The translations under genes were made by a program, and so were the position numbers. Of a stretch of 64,000 nucleotides of DNA, positions 18,061 through 26,034 are shown piece after piece. Source of the stretch: SHAN690 sp023262195 (GTDB lineage: Bacteria; Bacteroidota; Bacteroidia; Flavobacteriales_G; Salibacteraceae). The DNA is taken from contig JAYQJE010000007.1 of NCBI GenBank assembly GCA_038142005.1, positions 1 to 64,000 on the forward strand, in the 5' to 3' direction. The notes under the pieces are model-generated. The model was not told the origin of the DNA. It was given only the letters and a program-made list of their open reading frames with translations, and did not search any database. Within the stretch, counting starts at the first letter, position 1. Each line of letters starts with the position of its first letter.

Positions 18061-18062
18061 GG

Positions 18063-18594
18063 TTATAGATCCTCGTTGCCCATCATTCTGAACAGTTCGT
18101 CCAGCTCGTTTTCTTCGATATCCTCATCGTCATTGCTGATCTCAACACCATCAAAAACTATGTCATCCGATTTTGAATATTGATCGGGTGCCTCGCCAAA
18201 TTCTTGCGTGATTCGAGGTAAAATCACAATATCCTCAACTTCTTTGATGGCAATTACATCTACATAAAAACACCACATTAACAGAAAGTCGAATACATAA
18301 ATGAGTTTTTGGTCTTTGGCCAGAATGATTTTGCTGATTTCGGTTTCATTCATCAACCAAATTGGCTCACCGTCTTCTTCTGGTTCTTTTACTTCCATCA
18401 AGGTGATTTCTTGGCCCCCGCTCCCAATCTTCGTTTGAAACATAGAATGATGCCATTTGTGAATTATCAAATCCGAAAGCTTCCTGAATGATGTTGTGTA
18501 AATCAAGAAAGGAACTGTCCTTAGTTATTTCGATATCGCGAAATACATCCTTTTCATAATCAACTAAAACTCTAAAATGAATAACCTGTTGCAT
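18063..18594 (-). CDS. plasmid pRiA4b ORF-3 family protein (one frameshift)
   Basis: About 176 residues after repair. The start HFRVLVDYEKDVFRDIEI, then FLDLHNIIQEAFGFDNSQMA and VSNEDWERG resemble the pRiA4b ORF-3 / IS1096 TnpR-like family, here as a chromosomal gene with an acidic C-terminal tail (NDDEDIEENELDELFRMM). The frame slips at the C5 run 18415-18419; one base fewer gives WERGQEITLMEV. Function unknown. One base from the CCA gene and two from miaA, so tightly coupled to tRNA maturation genes. Confidence 0.75.
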
Positions 18595-18595
18595 A

Positions 18596-20021
18596 TCAAC
18601 GTTGTGTTTTAGGCGTTAAACCTAGCTCTGCACCCTTCTCAAGCAATAATCCGTAAGCTTGATCAAAGTTGTTTTCGATTTTTCCGTCCAAAATAGCCTC
18701 ACGTATGGTGTTTTTTAAAATCCCTACCTCGCGTCCTGGATGAAGTTCAAATATATTCATGATTTCAGCTCCTTTAATTGGAGGCTCCCAATTCCGAAGT
18801 TGGTCTTTTGCTTCAACTTCGATGCACTTGTCTCTTACCCTTTGAAAATTTCTTAAAAAACGCTTCACCTTACCCTCGTTTTTCGAGGTAATATCAGACT
18901 CACAAAGGGTCATAAGTTGTTCAAGGTCATCGCCTGCATCATAGATTAGCCTGCGCACGCCTGAATCACTAACATGGTCGCCACTCAACGCGATGGGACG
19001 CAGATGCAAGCGAACCATTTTCTGAACAAACTTCATTTTCTGATCGAGGGGAAGCTTTAGCGATTTGAAAATTTTGGGACCATTTTGGCGCCAAGATCTT
19101 CATGTCCATGAAAGGTCCAGCCGGCTTTTTATGAAATCGTTTTGTATCGGGCTTTGCAATGTCATGCAAGATGGCAGCCCACCTCAACCAAAGGTTATCA
19201 CTTCTTGAAGCCACATTGTCAAGAACTTGAAGCGTGTGGTAGAAGTTGTCTTTGTGTGCTACACCATCTTTTATTTCTACCCCTTGGAGCTCCACCATTT
19301 TTGGGAAAATTAGATGTAATAACCCCGTATTAAATAATAGCTTAAAACCAATGCTGGGTTTTGAGGCCGCTACAATTTTATTGAGCTCATCGGTGATGCG
19401 TTCCTGAGAGACAATTTTAATTCGATCCTTCTGTTGTTCGATGGCTTGAAATGAGTGCTCCTCGATACGGTATTCCAGTTGAGTAGCAAAACGAATTGCC
19501 CTCAGCATACGCAAGGGATCATCACTATAGGTGATTGCCGGATCGAGTGGCGTGCGTATTACCTGATTATTTAAATCAGTGATGCCGTCATATGGATCAA
19601 TGACCTGTCCAAAATCTTCCTTGTTCAAGCTGATTGACATGGCATTGATTGTGAAATCTCTGCGGGCGCGATCTTCTTCAAGCGTGCCAGATGAAACGAT
19701 GGGTTTTCTAGAATCATAGCGATATGATTCTTTGCGTGCACCAACAATTTCAATCTCTAGCCCATCAATAATGAATTGAGCCGTTCCGAACCGTTCAAAT
19801 ACATTCACAGATGTGCCTCCCAACTTATCACTGAGGGCTCGAGCAAATTCGAGGGCATCTTTTGATACCACAATGTCAAGATCTTTTGATTCCCGATCGA
19901 GCAATAAATCACGCACATAACCTCCCACAATAAAACATTCAACACCCTGAGTATGGGCCATTTCGCTGATGATTTGGTAGAGCGAATTGTTGAGATGTTT
20001 TGTTATTTCGGTGGGACTCAC
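18596..20021 (-). CDS. CCA tRNA nucleotidyltransferase with HD domain (two frameshifts)
   Basis: About 475 residues after repair. Nucleotidyltransferase head with GGYVRDLLLDRESKDLDIVV (about 32-51; GGxxRD and DxD) and RRDFTINAMS, then an HD phosphohydrolase domain (WAAILHDIAKPDTKRFHKK). It adds or repairs the CCA end of tRNAs. Slips lie in the T runs at 19126-19130 and 19072-19075; adding one base at each gives FHKKAGWTFHGHEDLGAKMV and a frame to the end. Overlaps the Sua5-like gene by 4 bases. Confidence 0.92.
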
Positions 20022-20527
20022 TTTTTTCGATAAAGTTTAAATGACGCATCGGGGTGGAATCGAATCACATCCAATTCACAAAGGTCTTCGTTTTCAACTT
20101 GAATGCAAGGGTGAGTTTTATCAACAAGTTCGAAATCGCGCTCCTCCATATTTTTCACTGCGAGTGGGCTTCGCAGTTGGTGAATTAACCTTGCGAGCGC
20201 CTTTGATTTGGCGATTCTGATTTTAACAAAACCTTCCTTGGTGGCGAAGTCATCATGAATTCGGCCTTTTAGCTGGGTTTCTATGTCCACGCTGTTTTCG
20301 GATGCCTCGAGCAATTCATAGCCTATTTCAGGAAGGTGACCTACAAAGTTGTCGAGCATAACATCACTCGCCATGTAACACATCCAGGAGTTTGTAGTAA
20401 AACCCAGGTCTTTAGAAACAATGGGGTTTGCAGAAGTGGCGATCACCCCCTGCGCAAATTGCTGGTCAGACTTTAATGCAATTTGTCCTCCATGACGAAG
20501 GTGTTCAATCAGTAATTTTAGTTCCAT
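20018..20527 (-). CDS. degenerate Sua5/YrdC-like protein (catalytic motifs absent)
   Basis: 169 residues. Beginning (LLIEHLRHGGQIALKSD), LPEIGYELLEASENSV and GFVKIRIAKSKALARLIHQL follow the order and spacing of YrdC/Sua5 threonylcarbamoyl-AMP synthases, but PTDTxYG is replaced by SDQQFAQG and the STSAN region by AVKNMEERD, so synthesis activity is unlikely. This alignment is from memory and is inference. A Sua5 gene next to the CCA enzyme would fit a tRNA operon, and this may be its non-catalytic descendant. Intact frame, overlapping both neighbours, so not decaying. Confidence 0.45.
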   Translation of the reverse strand: MELKLLIEHLRHGGQIALKSDQQFAQGVIATSANPIVSKDLGFTTNSWMCYMASDVMLDNFVGHLPEIGYELLEASENSVDIETQLKGRIHDDFATKEGFVKIRIAKSKALARLIHQLRSPLAVKNMEERDFELVDKTHPCIQVENEDLCELDVIRFHPDASFKLYRKK

Positions 20528-21508
20528 TATTGCGGCAGCATTGATATTTCTATGCTTTCAGAACACTTAAAATGGCCCTTTGGACAGGATTGGTGACCGT
20601 GGATTCCGCAAGGTCTGCAATCAAGCTTTTCCTTTGTTTCAATAATATGCGATGCATCGCTCAACGGGCCAAATCCAAATTGAGGAATAGTACTACAGTA
20701 TATAGCCGTGACGGGCGCATTAACCGCACTGCACAGATGCATTGGAGCAGAGTCATTGACGTAATTCATTTTGGCATTACTCATTAAGGGCAGCCGATTG
20801 CAGCAATGAAAACTTGCCGGCCATATTTTGCACCGATCGGTTTGATTGGCGGGCAATACGTTCACAAGATTCAGCATCATTAGGCGCGCCAAGCAGAAAC
20901 ACATTTGTTTCCACAGGTAGGGCATCAATCAGCTCAATCCATTTATGAGGAGTCCATTGCTTGGTAAACCAAACGGAGGTGGGCGCAATGGTATAATAGG
21001 GCTTATCTTGATATACTTGAACACTGGCGAAATCATCAGCACTAGGGTAGAGCTTCGGCTTCGCTAATTGAAAAGATCCAAGTGCGTTTATGAGTGCTTG
21101 ATTTCGCTCAGTCTCATGCTTCCCATCGAATTCGTGTTCGAGTGCGTGGGTATATGCAAACGCAAAAGGGTTCTTTTTATATCCTGAAATAGTTGAAGCA
21201 CCAGAAAGCCAAGTCATAATTCCACTGCTAGCAAATCGGTGTGTATTGATGATCCAATCAAATTTCTCTGCGCGAACCTTTCGGATGGTCTTCCATAGAC
21301 TGCTGTACTTACCCTGCTTCTTGTCCCAAACGATGACTTGTTTGATGAACGGGTGGTGCTCAAATAAGCTTTCGTTTCCTTTCCTTACAAGTATAGAAAG
21401 ATTGGCTTCGGGTGATTCTTGATGAATAGACTCTAACAATGCAGTCGCTAAAATCACGTCACCGATAAATGAAGTTTGAATAATCAGTATGTTGGATGGT
21501 GATTTCAA
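20527..21508 (-). CDS. glycosyltransferase family 9 / heptosyltransferase-like (one frameshift)
   Basis: About 326 residues after repair. N-terminal ILIIQTSFIGDVILATAL (about 7-24) is the GT-B acceptor-domain start of WaaF/RfaF-type enzymes, WFTKQWTPHKWIELID the donor domain start, and the C-terminus CGIHGHQSCPKGHFKC is typical of GT9. Likely adds a sugar to lipopolysaccharide core. The frame slips at 20784-20785; one T fewer (plus strand) gives LQSAALMSNAKMNYVNDS, the conserved nucleotide-sugar region. Overlaps dapD by 4 bases. Confidence 0.88.
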
Positions 21509-22332
21509 ACAGCCACTTGAAAATCTCGAAGAACGTCATTCAAGGAAGTCTTCTTATCAGTGCTTGGCTTGCGCTGACCGATGATTAATGCACAAGGAAC
21601 TTGATATGTACCTGCAGTAAAATCTTTCGGTATACTTCCAGGTATCACAACGGATCGGGCTGGAACTCGACCACGATACTCCTTCGGCTCGTCACCCGAT
21701 ACGTCTATAATCTTGGTGCTTTTAGTGAGTACCACATTCGCACCCAATACGGCTTCGCTTTCCACATGCACGCCCTCAACCACAATGCATCGCGACCCAA
21801 TAAAACAATTGTCTTCAATAATTACGGGAGCAGCTTGTACGGGTTCTAATACACCACCGATACCCACACCACCGCTGAGGTGCACGTTTTTTCCAATCTG
21901 AGCGCAGCTTCCAACGGTAGCCCAAGTGTCGACCATGGTTCCTTCATCTACGTATGCGCCAATATTCACATAAGAGGGCATCATCACCACTCCCTTAGAA
22001 ATGTAAGCACCATAGCGCGCCACAGCGTGCGGCACCACTCGTATACCTTTTTTGTCGTAATCGGTTTTGAGCGCCATTTTATCATGGAATTCAAATGGTC
22101 CAACCTCTATACGCTCCATTTTACGAATGGGGAAATAGAGAATCACACCTTTCTTCACCCAGTCGTTTACAACCCAACCACCCTGGGTTGGCTCAGCACA
22201 ACGTAGGTTTCCTCCATCAATTTTCTCGATGCATTGTTCGATAGCGTCAACATGATCTTTCGATTCTAATAAGTCTCGATCTTCCCAAACTTGGTTGATC
22301 AACACCTCCAATTCTTGCCTAGATTTTGCCAT
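21505..22332 (-). CDS. dapD: 2,3,4,5-tetrahydropyridine-2,6-dicarboxylate N-succinyltransferase
   Basis: 275 residues, the normal size. Left-handed beta-helix of hexapeptide repeats: MMPSYVNIGAYVDEGTMVDT, GKNVHLSGGVGIGGVLEP and FIGSRCIVVEGVHVESEA. A step of lysine and meso-diaminopimelate synthesis, so it supplies peptidoglycan. The frame stays open upstream to 22770, but that part is antisense to ruvX; ATG 22332 gives the family N-terminus MAKSRQELEVLINQVWEDRD. First gene of the minus-strand operon. Confidence 0.94.
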   Translation of the reverse strand: MAKSRQELEVLINQVWEDRDLLESKDHVDAIEQCIEKIDGGNLRCAEPTQGGWVVNDWVKKGVILYFPIRKMERIEVGPFEFHDKMALKTDYDKKGIRVVPHAVARYGAYISKGVVMMPSYVNIGAYVDEGTMVDTWATVGSCAQIGKNVHLSGGVGIGGVLEPVQAAPVIIEDNCFIGSRCIVVEGVHVESEAVLGANVVLTKSTKIIDVSGDEPKEYRGRVPARSVVIPGSIPKDFTAGTYQVPCALIIGQRKPSTDKKTSLNDVLRDFQVAV

Positions 22333-22355
22333 TAAAATGCTTGATTTTTCCTTTC

Positions 22356-22363
22356 CAAAAGTA
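22356..22363 (-). promoter_or_regulatory. promoter -7 element of the dapD operon
   Basis: TACTTTTG on the minus strand, 23 bases before the dapD ATG, in the 79-base divergent region shared with ruvX. Confidence 0.5.
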
Positions 22364-22399
22364 AGGTATGTGTGTTGGTTCTGTGGATGTCTGAAACTG

Positions 22400-22407
22400 T
22401 AAATTCG
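22400..22407 (+). promoter_or_regulatory. promoter -7 element of ruvX-def
   Basis: TAAATTCG with a TTGG about 21 bases upstream; only four bases to the ruvX ATG at 22412, predicting a leaderless or nearly leaderless transcript. Confidence 0.6.
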
Positions 22408-22411
22408 CGAA

Positions 22412-22825
22412 ATGGCTAGGGTTTTGGCAATTGACTTTGGATTGAAGCGAACAGGACTTGCAATAAGCGACCCGCTCGGTATGATTGCGAACGGATTGGA
22501 AACGGTAGATTCTAAAGTACTATTGGTTGCCATGAAGCAGATTGATGGGAACCAAGGGTTTGATACAATTGTTATAGGAGAGCCGAGACGACTAAACGGT
22601 GAGCATTCAGAAATCGAACAGAATATTAAAATACTGATCACAGAGCTTAGCAAGGTTTTTCCTTCAAAGCAAATTGAGCGTTTTGACGAACGCTTCACCA
22701 GTAAAATCGCTTTGGACACACTCATTGGCTCGGGTGTTTCTAAAAAGGAGCGCAGCAAAAAGGGAAACATAGATAAGATCAGCGCAACGTTAATTTTGCA
22801 GGAGTATTTAAATCAGAAGAGTTAA
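22412..22825 (+). CDS. ruvX: RuvX/YqgF family Holliday junction resolvase-like, rRNA-processing nuclease
   Basis: 137 residues, RNase H fold. Asp in VLAIDFGLKRTGLAISD (about 4-20), the middle IVIGEPRRLNG and DERFTSKIALDTL with Asp/Glu, and DKISATLILQEYL near the end are the family's active-site blocks. Implicated in 16S rRNA 5' maturation and possibly recombination. Followed two bases later by def. Confidence 0.93.
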   Translation: MARVLAIDFGLKRTGLAISDPLGMIANGLETVDSKVLLVAMKQIDGNQGFDTIVIGEPRRLNGEHSEIEQNIKILITELSKVFPSKQIERFDERFTSKIALDTLIGSGVSKKERSKKGNIDKISATLILQEYLNQKS

Positions 22826-22827
22826 GC

Positions 22828-23421
22828 ATGATTTTACCCATCGTAGCATACGGAGACCCGATACTCAAGAAAGAAGCCGAGGAAATCAAATCTGATTACC
22901 CAGGCCTGAAAGACTTGATTGAAGACATGTTTGAAACCATGTATAATGCAAATGGAGTAGGGCTAGCTGCACCTCAAATTGCAAAAAGCATTCGAGTTTT
23001 TATTGTTGATACAGCTCCGTTTTCCGAACGAGGCGATGATGAGGATGATTTCCTGACCGAAGAAGAGAGAGCGCAGTTGAGCAATTTGAAAAAAGTATTC
23101 ATCAATCCGATTATTTTAGAAGAATCGGGTGACAAATGGCCGTTTAACGAAGGTTGTTTGAGCATTCCAGGTATCAATGAAGATGTGATGCGGCAGCGTG
23201 ATTTGGTGATCGAATATTATGATGAAAACTTTGAACTGAAAGAAGAGACTTATACAGGGCTGGCTGCACGTGTAATCCAGCATGAATACGATCATATAGA
23301 AGGAATTCTATTTACAGACCACCTTAATCCTTTGAGAAAGCAATTTCTAAAGAAGCGCCTCAACGATATTTCTAGAGGCAAAACCAATGTTCAATACAAA
23401 ATGAAGTTTCCAAAAAGATGA
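22828..23421 (+). CDS. def: peptide deformylase
   Basis: 197 residues. All three motifs are present: GVGLAAPQI (about 46-54), EGCLSIPG (110-117) and QHEYDHIEGILF (150-161, HExxH-type metal site). Removes the N-formyl group from new proteins. An acidic insertion (FSERGDDEDDFLTEEERAQL) between motifs 1 and 2 is typical of Bacteroidota enzymes. Overlaps the next lipoprotein gene by 4 bases. Confidence 0.95.
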   Translation: MILPIVAYGDPILKKEAEEIKSDYPGLKDLIEDMFETMYNANGVGLAAPQIAKSIRVFIVDTAPFSERGDDEDDFLTEEERAQLSNLKKVFINPIILEESGDKWPFNEGCLSIPGINEDVMRQRDLVIEYYDENFELKEETYTGLAARVIQHEYDHIEGILFTDHLNPLRKQFLKKRLNDISRGKTNVQYKMKFPKR

Positions 23422-23981
23422 GAACGATAGCTGCGATAATGATGATTGGCCTGTTGGTGAGTTGCGGTCAAACGAGTGAACAGACAGAGCGAGACGAGGA
23501 TGGAAAAACGTTAACCCCTGAGATGATGCGAGAAAACATCGCTGAGTTGGAAAAAGATCTAGTGAAAGGAAAGCGTGTTAGCCAATTGAATACAAACAAA
23601 GCAAAGAGACTCATTCAACAATACCAGATGTACATCAACTCCAACCCAAGCGATTCTACTTCGGCAAGTTATTTATACAAAGCGGCAGACTTGAGCGTAG
23701 GGGTAGGAAATTTTGATGCCTCAATCCGATTTATAGACAAGCTGATTGAAGATCATCAAGATTTTGAAAAGCTCCCTGAGATCATGCTGTTCAAAGGATT
23801 TGTTTACGAAGCACACCTAGATAATCATGCCAATGCAGTAAAGGCTTACGAAGCACTACGCGACCGGTTTCCCAACCATAAATTGGCAAACGATGCCAAA
23901 GCGGCCATCGAAAACCTGACTCTAACCGAAGAGGAATTGCTGCAGAAGTTTGAGCAGATGAACGCCACTCCTGAATCTTAA
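23418..23981 (+). CDS. lipoprotein with tetratricopeptide-like helices
   Basis: 187 residues. Lipobox IGLLVSC (Cys about 16), a charged linker, then helical repeats (SYLYKAADLSVGVGNFDASI, LFKGFVYEAHLDNHANAVKA). Resembles YbgF/BamD-type TPR lipoproteins in general form only. Last gene of the ruvX-def operon, convergent with cdaA. Confidence 0.78.
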   Translation: MRTIAAIMMIGLLVSCGQTSEQTERDEDGKTLTPEMMRENIAELEKDLVKGKRVSQLNTNKAKRLIQQYQMYINSNPSDSTSASYLYKAADLSVGVGNFDASIRFIDKLIEDHQDFEKLPEIMLFKGFVYEAHLDNHANAVKAYEALRDRFPNHKLANDAKAAIENLTLTEEELLQKFEQMNATPES

Positions 23982-24026
23982 TCTAGATAGGTTCAGACAA
24001 AAGCCCCTGAAGGCTCTCTTTAAATT

Positions 24027-24791
24027 TCAGATGGTCTGGTTTGCGGAGAATTGACCACCGACCACAAGTGTGATCTCACCAGTCTCTTCGCTTACCACAA
24101 TGGTCACTGCGTCAGACTCTTCTGAAACACCCAATGCGGCTCTGTGGCGCATTCCATAGGTTTTCGGCATCCGCTCGCTATTCGATAGTGGGAGTCTGCA
24201 AGAAGCAGCTCTTAGTTTGTTGTTTTGAATTATCAATGCTCCATCATGCAGTGGGCTGTTTTTAAAAAATATGCTTTCAATTAGCGGAGCACTCATATCG
24301 GCATTCATTTTTTTTCCCGTGTCAACAATCGATTGGATGTCGGCACTTCGTTGTATAACAATGAGGGCACCTGTTTTTGTCTTCGATAAATTATACACCG
24401 ACTCACTAAGTGCATGAATATTGGTGGATATTTTACCCTTGGTTTCCTTTCCAAGCCATTTCCAAAGTCCACCTGTTGCGCCTAGATTCTGGATAAATGT
24501 GCTGTTGCCAATGGCCAAGAGAAATCTTCTGATCTCTTGCTGAAAAACAATGATGAGTGCGATGACTCCAACGTTGATGAATTGCCGAAATATTTGGCTC
24601 ATCAATTCCATGCGCAAGGCAGTGACCAGCAGCCAGATCAAGTAGAAGGATAGCACGCCAAAAAAGATGCGAATTGCAATGGTGCCGCGCACGAGCTCAT
24701 AGAGCTTATAAAGCAAAAAGGCCACCAGCAGAATGTCTATCAGGTCGAGAATACCAAACGGGAGAAATCCAAAAAGATCAATGCTACCCAT
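24027..24791 (-). CDS. cdaA: diadenylate cyclase CdaA (c-di-AMP synthase)
   Basis: 254 residues: three membrane helices (about 10-100) and a DisA_N catalytic domain. Catalytic motifs SPLHDGALIIQ (about 178-188) and GMRHRAALG (about 211-219) are intact. Makes c-di-AMP from two ATP at the membrane; in Bacteroidota the sole synthase as a rule. CdaR and glmM, its partners in Firmicutes, are absent here. Promoter only four bases upstream of the ATG. Confidence 0.93.
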   Translation of the reverse strand: MGSIDLFGFLPFGILDLIDILLVAFLLYKLYELVRGTIAIRIFFGVLSFYLIWLLVTALRMELMSQIFRQFINVGVIALIIVFQQEIRRFLLAIGNSTFIQNLGATGGLWKWLGKETKGKISTNIHALSESVYNLSKTKTGALIVIQRSADIQSIVDTGKKMNADMSAPLIESIFFKNSPLHDGALIIQNNKLRAASCRLPLSNSERMPKTYGMRHRAALGVSEESDAVTIVVSEETGEITLVVGGQFSANQTI

Positions 24792-24795
24792 GCTG

Positions 24796-24803
24796 CGAAT
24801 GTA
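24796..24803 (-). promoter_or_regulatory. promoter -7 element of cdaA
   Basis: TACATTCG on the minus strand, four bases before the ATG at 24791. Confidence 0.55.
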
Positions 24804-24824
24804 AAGCTGTTGACTGTTAGTTGA

Positions 24825-24975
24825 TAGCTAATTGTAAGTAGTCGATAGTCGATAGTCGGCAGTCTTTCCGTCTTTCTACAGTTATCAGCTATCCTTTATC
24901 AGTATTGAGCCTAATACCTAGAGCCTAATATCTAGTGCCTTTTCACTCTTCACTCTTCACTCTTCACTCCTCACT
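24825..24975. repeat. compound intergenic tandem-repeat island
   Basis: Three kinds of short tandem repeat follow each other: a 7-bp GTCGATA unit (about 24840-24863), a 14-bp unit gagcctaatacctagagcctaa (two copies, about 24906-24934) and a 7-bp TTCACTC unit (four to five copies, 24941-24975). Complementary pieces (gttgatagcta, agttatcagctatc) could pair. It separates cdaA from the upstream gene and runs up to that gene's 3' end. Confidence 0.85.
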
Positions 24976-25657
24976 ATCTCCCAACTCCCTCATTGAGCTC
25001 AATACGTCTGGCGCCCTGGTAGAAGAAAAAAGCAGCTCCCGTCATGAAGACATGGCTAATGGCAATATGATTAAACCACGTGTGCAAGTCAACTTTACTC
25101 ATGAAAACCAATGCCGCAATAGCAGCGAGGCCAATTCCGAACAGTATGTTCTTACTTGCTTCATTTTTGGTCTTTAGATATAGGTATCCTTCGAGCCCTA
25201 GCACTACAAACATGAGTCCGTAACCCGAGTGGAATTCCACGAAGAAAAAATCCAAGTAGTAGATGGCAAGGCCCATGAAAACAATCAATTCGATGATGTT
25301 TAGAATGGATAATGCAGAAATCACTTTTTCGCTCCAAATCATGCCTGCATGTTTGATTACGGCCCGTTCAATCAACATGATGCTGCACATACTGATAATC
25401 CATCCTGGGAGTTTTAAATACATGCCAGCCGTGTATAAAAAGGCGTGTCCAAAAATGCCTCCAAAGAAGGTGGCAGCACCCATACTCAAGAAGTACCACT
25501 TGAAAAGCTTCACCGAAATATTGGCGTTTTCCTTTTTGTGAAGTTTCCAAAAGAAGATCACGCAAGCCACAGATACCATGAGATCGGTGAGCGTCACAAT
25601 GGGTTCATCTATGCGGATACCTGTAATGGTTATGCTGATAATGTCTTGCCTTTCCAT
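24974..25657 (-). CDS. seven-helix integral membrane protein of unknown function
   Basis: 227 residues with about seven hydrophobic helices (TLTDLMVSVACVIFFW first, HVFMTGAAFFFYQGAR last). Histidines inside helices 3 and 6-7 (FGHAF, NHIAISHV) are notable. No family assigned with confidence. Transcribed toward cdaA but separated from it by the repeat island. Confidence 0.65.
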   Translation of the reverse strand: MERQDIISITITGIRIDEPIVTLTDLMVSVACVIFFWKLHKKENANISVKLFKWYFLSMGAATFFGGIFGHAFLYTAGMYLKLPGWIISMCSIMLIERAVIKHAGMIWSEKVISALSILNIIELIVFMGLAIYYLDFFFVEFHSGYGLMFVVLGLEGYLYLKTKNEASKNILFGIGLAAIAALVFMSKVDLHTWFNHIAISHVFMTGAAFFFYQGARRIELNEGVGR

Positions 25658-25789
25658 TGCTGCAAATAACCCAAATTAAGACCTGCCATCAACACATCAC
25701 CCCGTTAAGATTTCTTTACTAGACTCTATTTTAGGTTGGCTGAACACAAGTGCTAAACGCTTGTTTCTTCATTACTAAAACAATGGATC

Positions 25790-25951
25790 ATGTTCGGATT
25801 ATTCAAAAAAACCTCGGAAAAAGAAAAGCTTCAGAAAAAGTATGAGTCTCTAATGAGAGAAGCTCACGCATTATCGCAGCGCGACCGAACGGCAGGCGAT
25901 AAGAAATACAAAGAAGCCGATGATCTATTGAAGAAAATGGAGGCGCTCTAA
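25790..25951 (+). CDS. Lacal_2735-like small protein
   Basis: 53 residues, MFGLFKKTSEKEKLQKKYES to KKMEAL. A highly charged helical mini-protein widespread in Flavobacteriia under the name Lacal_2735 family, function unknown (family name from memory). ATG at 25790; stop at 25949. Alone between a minus-strand membrane gene and the TonB receptor. Confidence 0.75.
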   Translation: MFGLFKKTSEKEKLQKKYESLMREAHALSQRDRTAGDKKYKEADDLLKKMEAL

Positions 25952-26007
25952 ACCCGGCTTCTTAATGTTTTGAATGGATTCGAGCACGTATAAGTCTCCG
26001 ATAAAAA

Positions 26008-26015
26008 TATATTCG
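26008..26015 (+). promoter_or_regulatory. promoter -7 element of the TonB receptor gene
   Basis: TATATTCG, 19 bases before the ATG at 26035. Confidence 0.5.
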
Positions 26016-26034
26016 CGGCCAACTTGTTCGAACT

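Noticed and set aside
18063..18594. Transposon passenger gene marking an insertion sequence
   Set aside because: No transposase, terminal repeats or target duplication; the gene is locked in an operon with 1-2 base spacing.
22333..22770. N-terminal extension of the dapD frame by 146 codons
   Set aside because: Antisense to ruvX and ends in the normal DapD start at ATG 22332.
23982..24026. Terminator between the TPR lipoprotein and cdaA
   Set aside because: AGCC/GGCT stem of four pairs with no clear T-tract; too weak to list.
24825..24975. CRISPR array
   Set aside because: Repeat units of 7 and 14 bases follow each other without spacers, and there is no cas gene.
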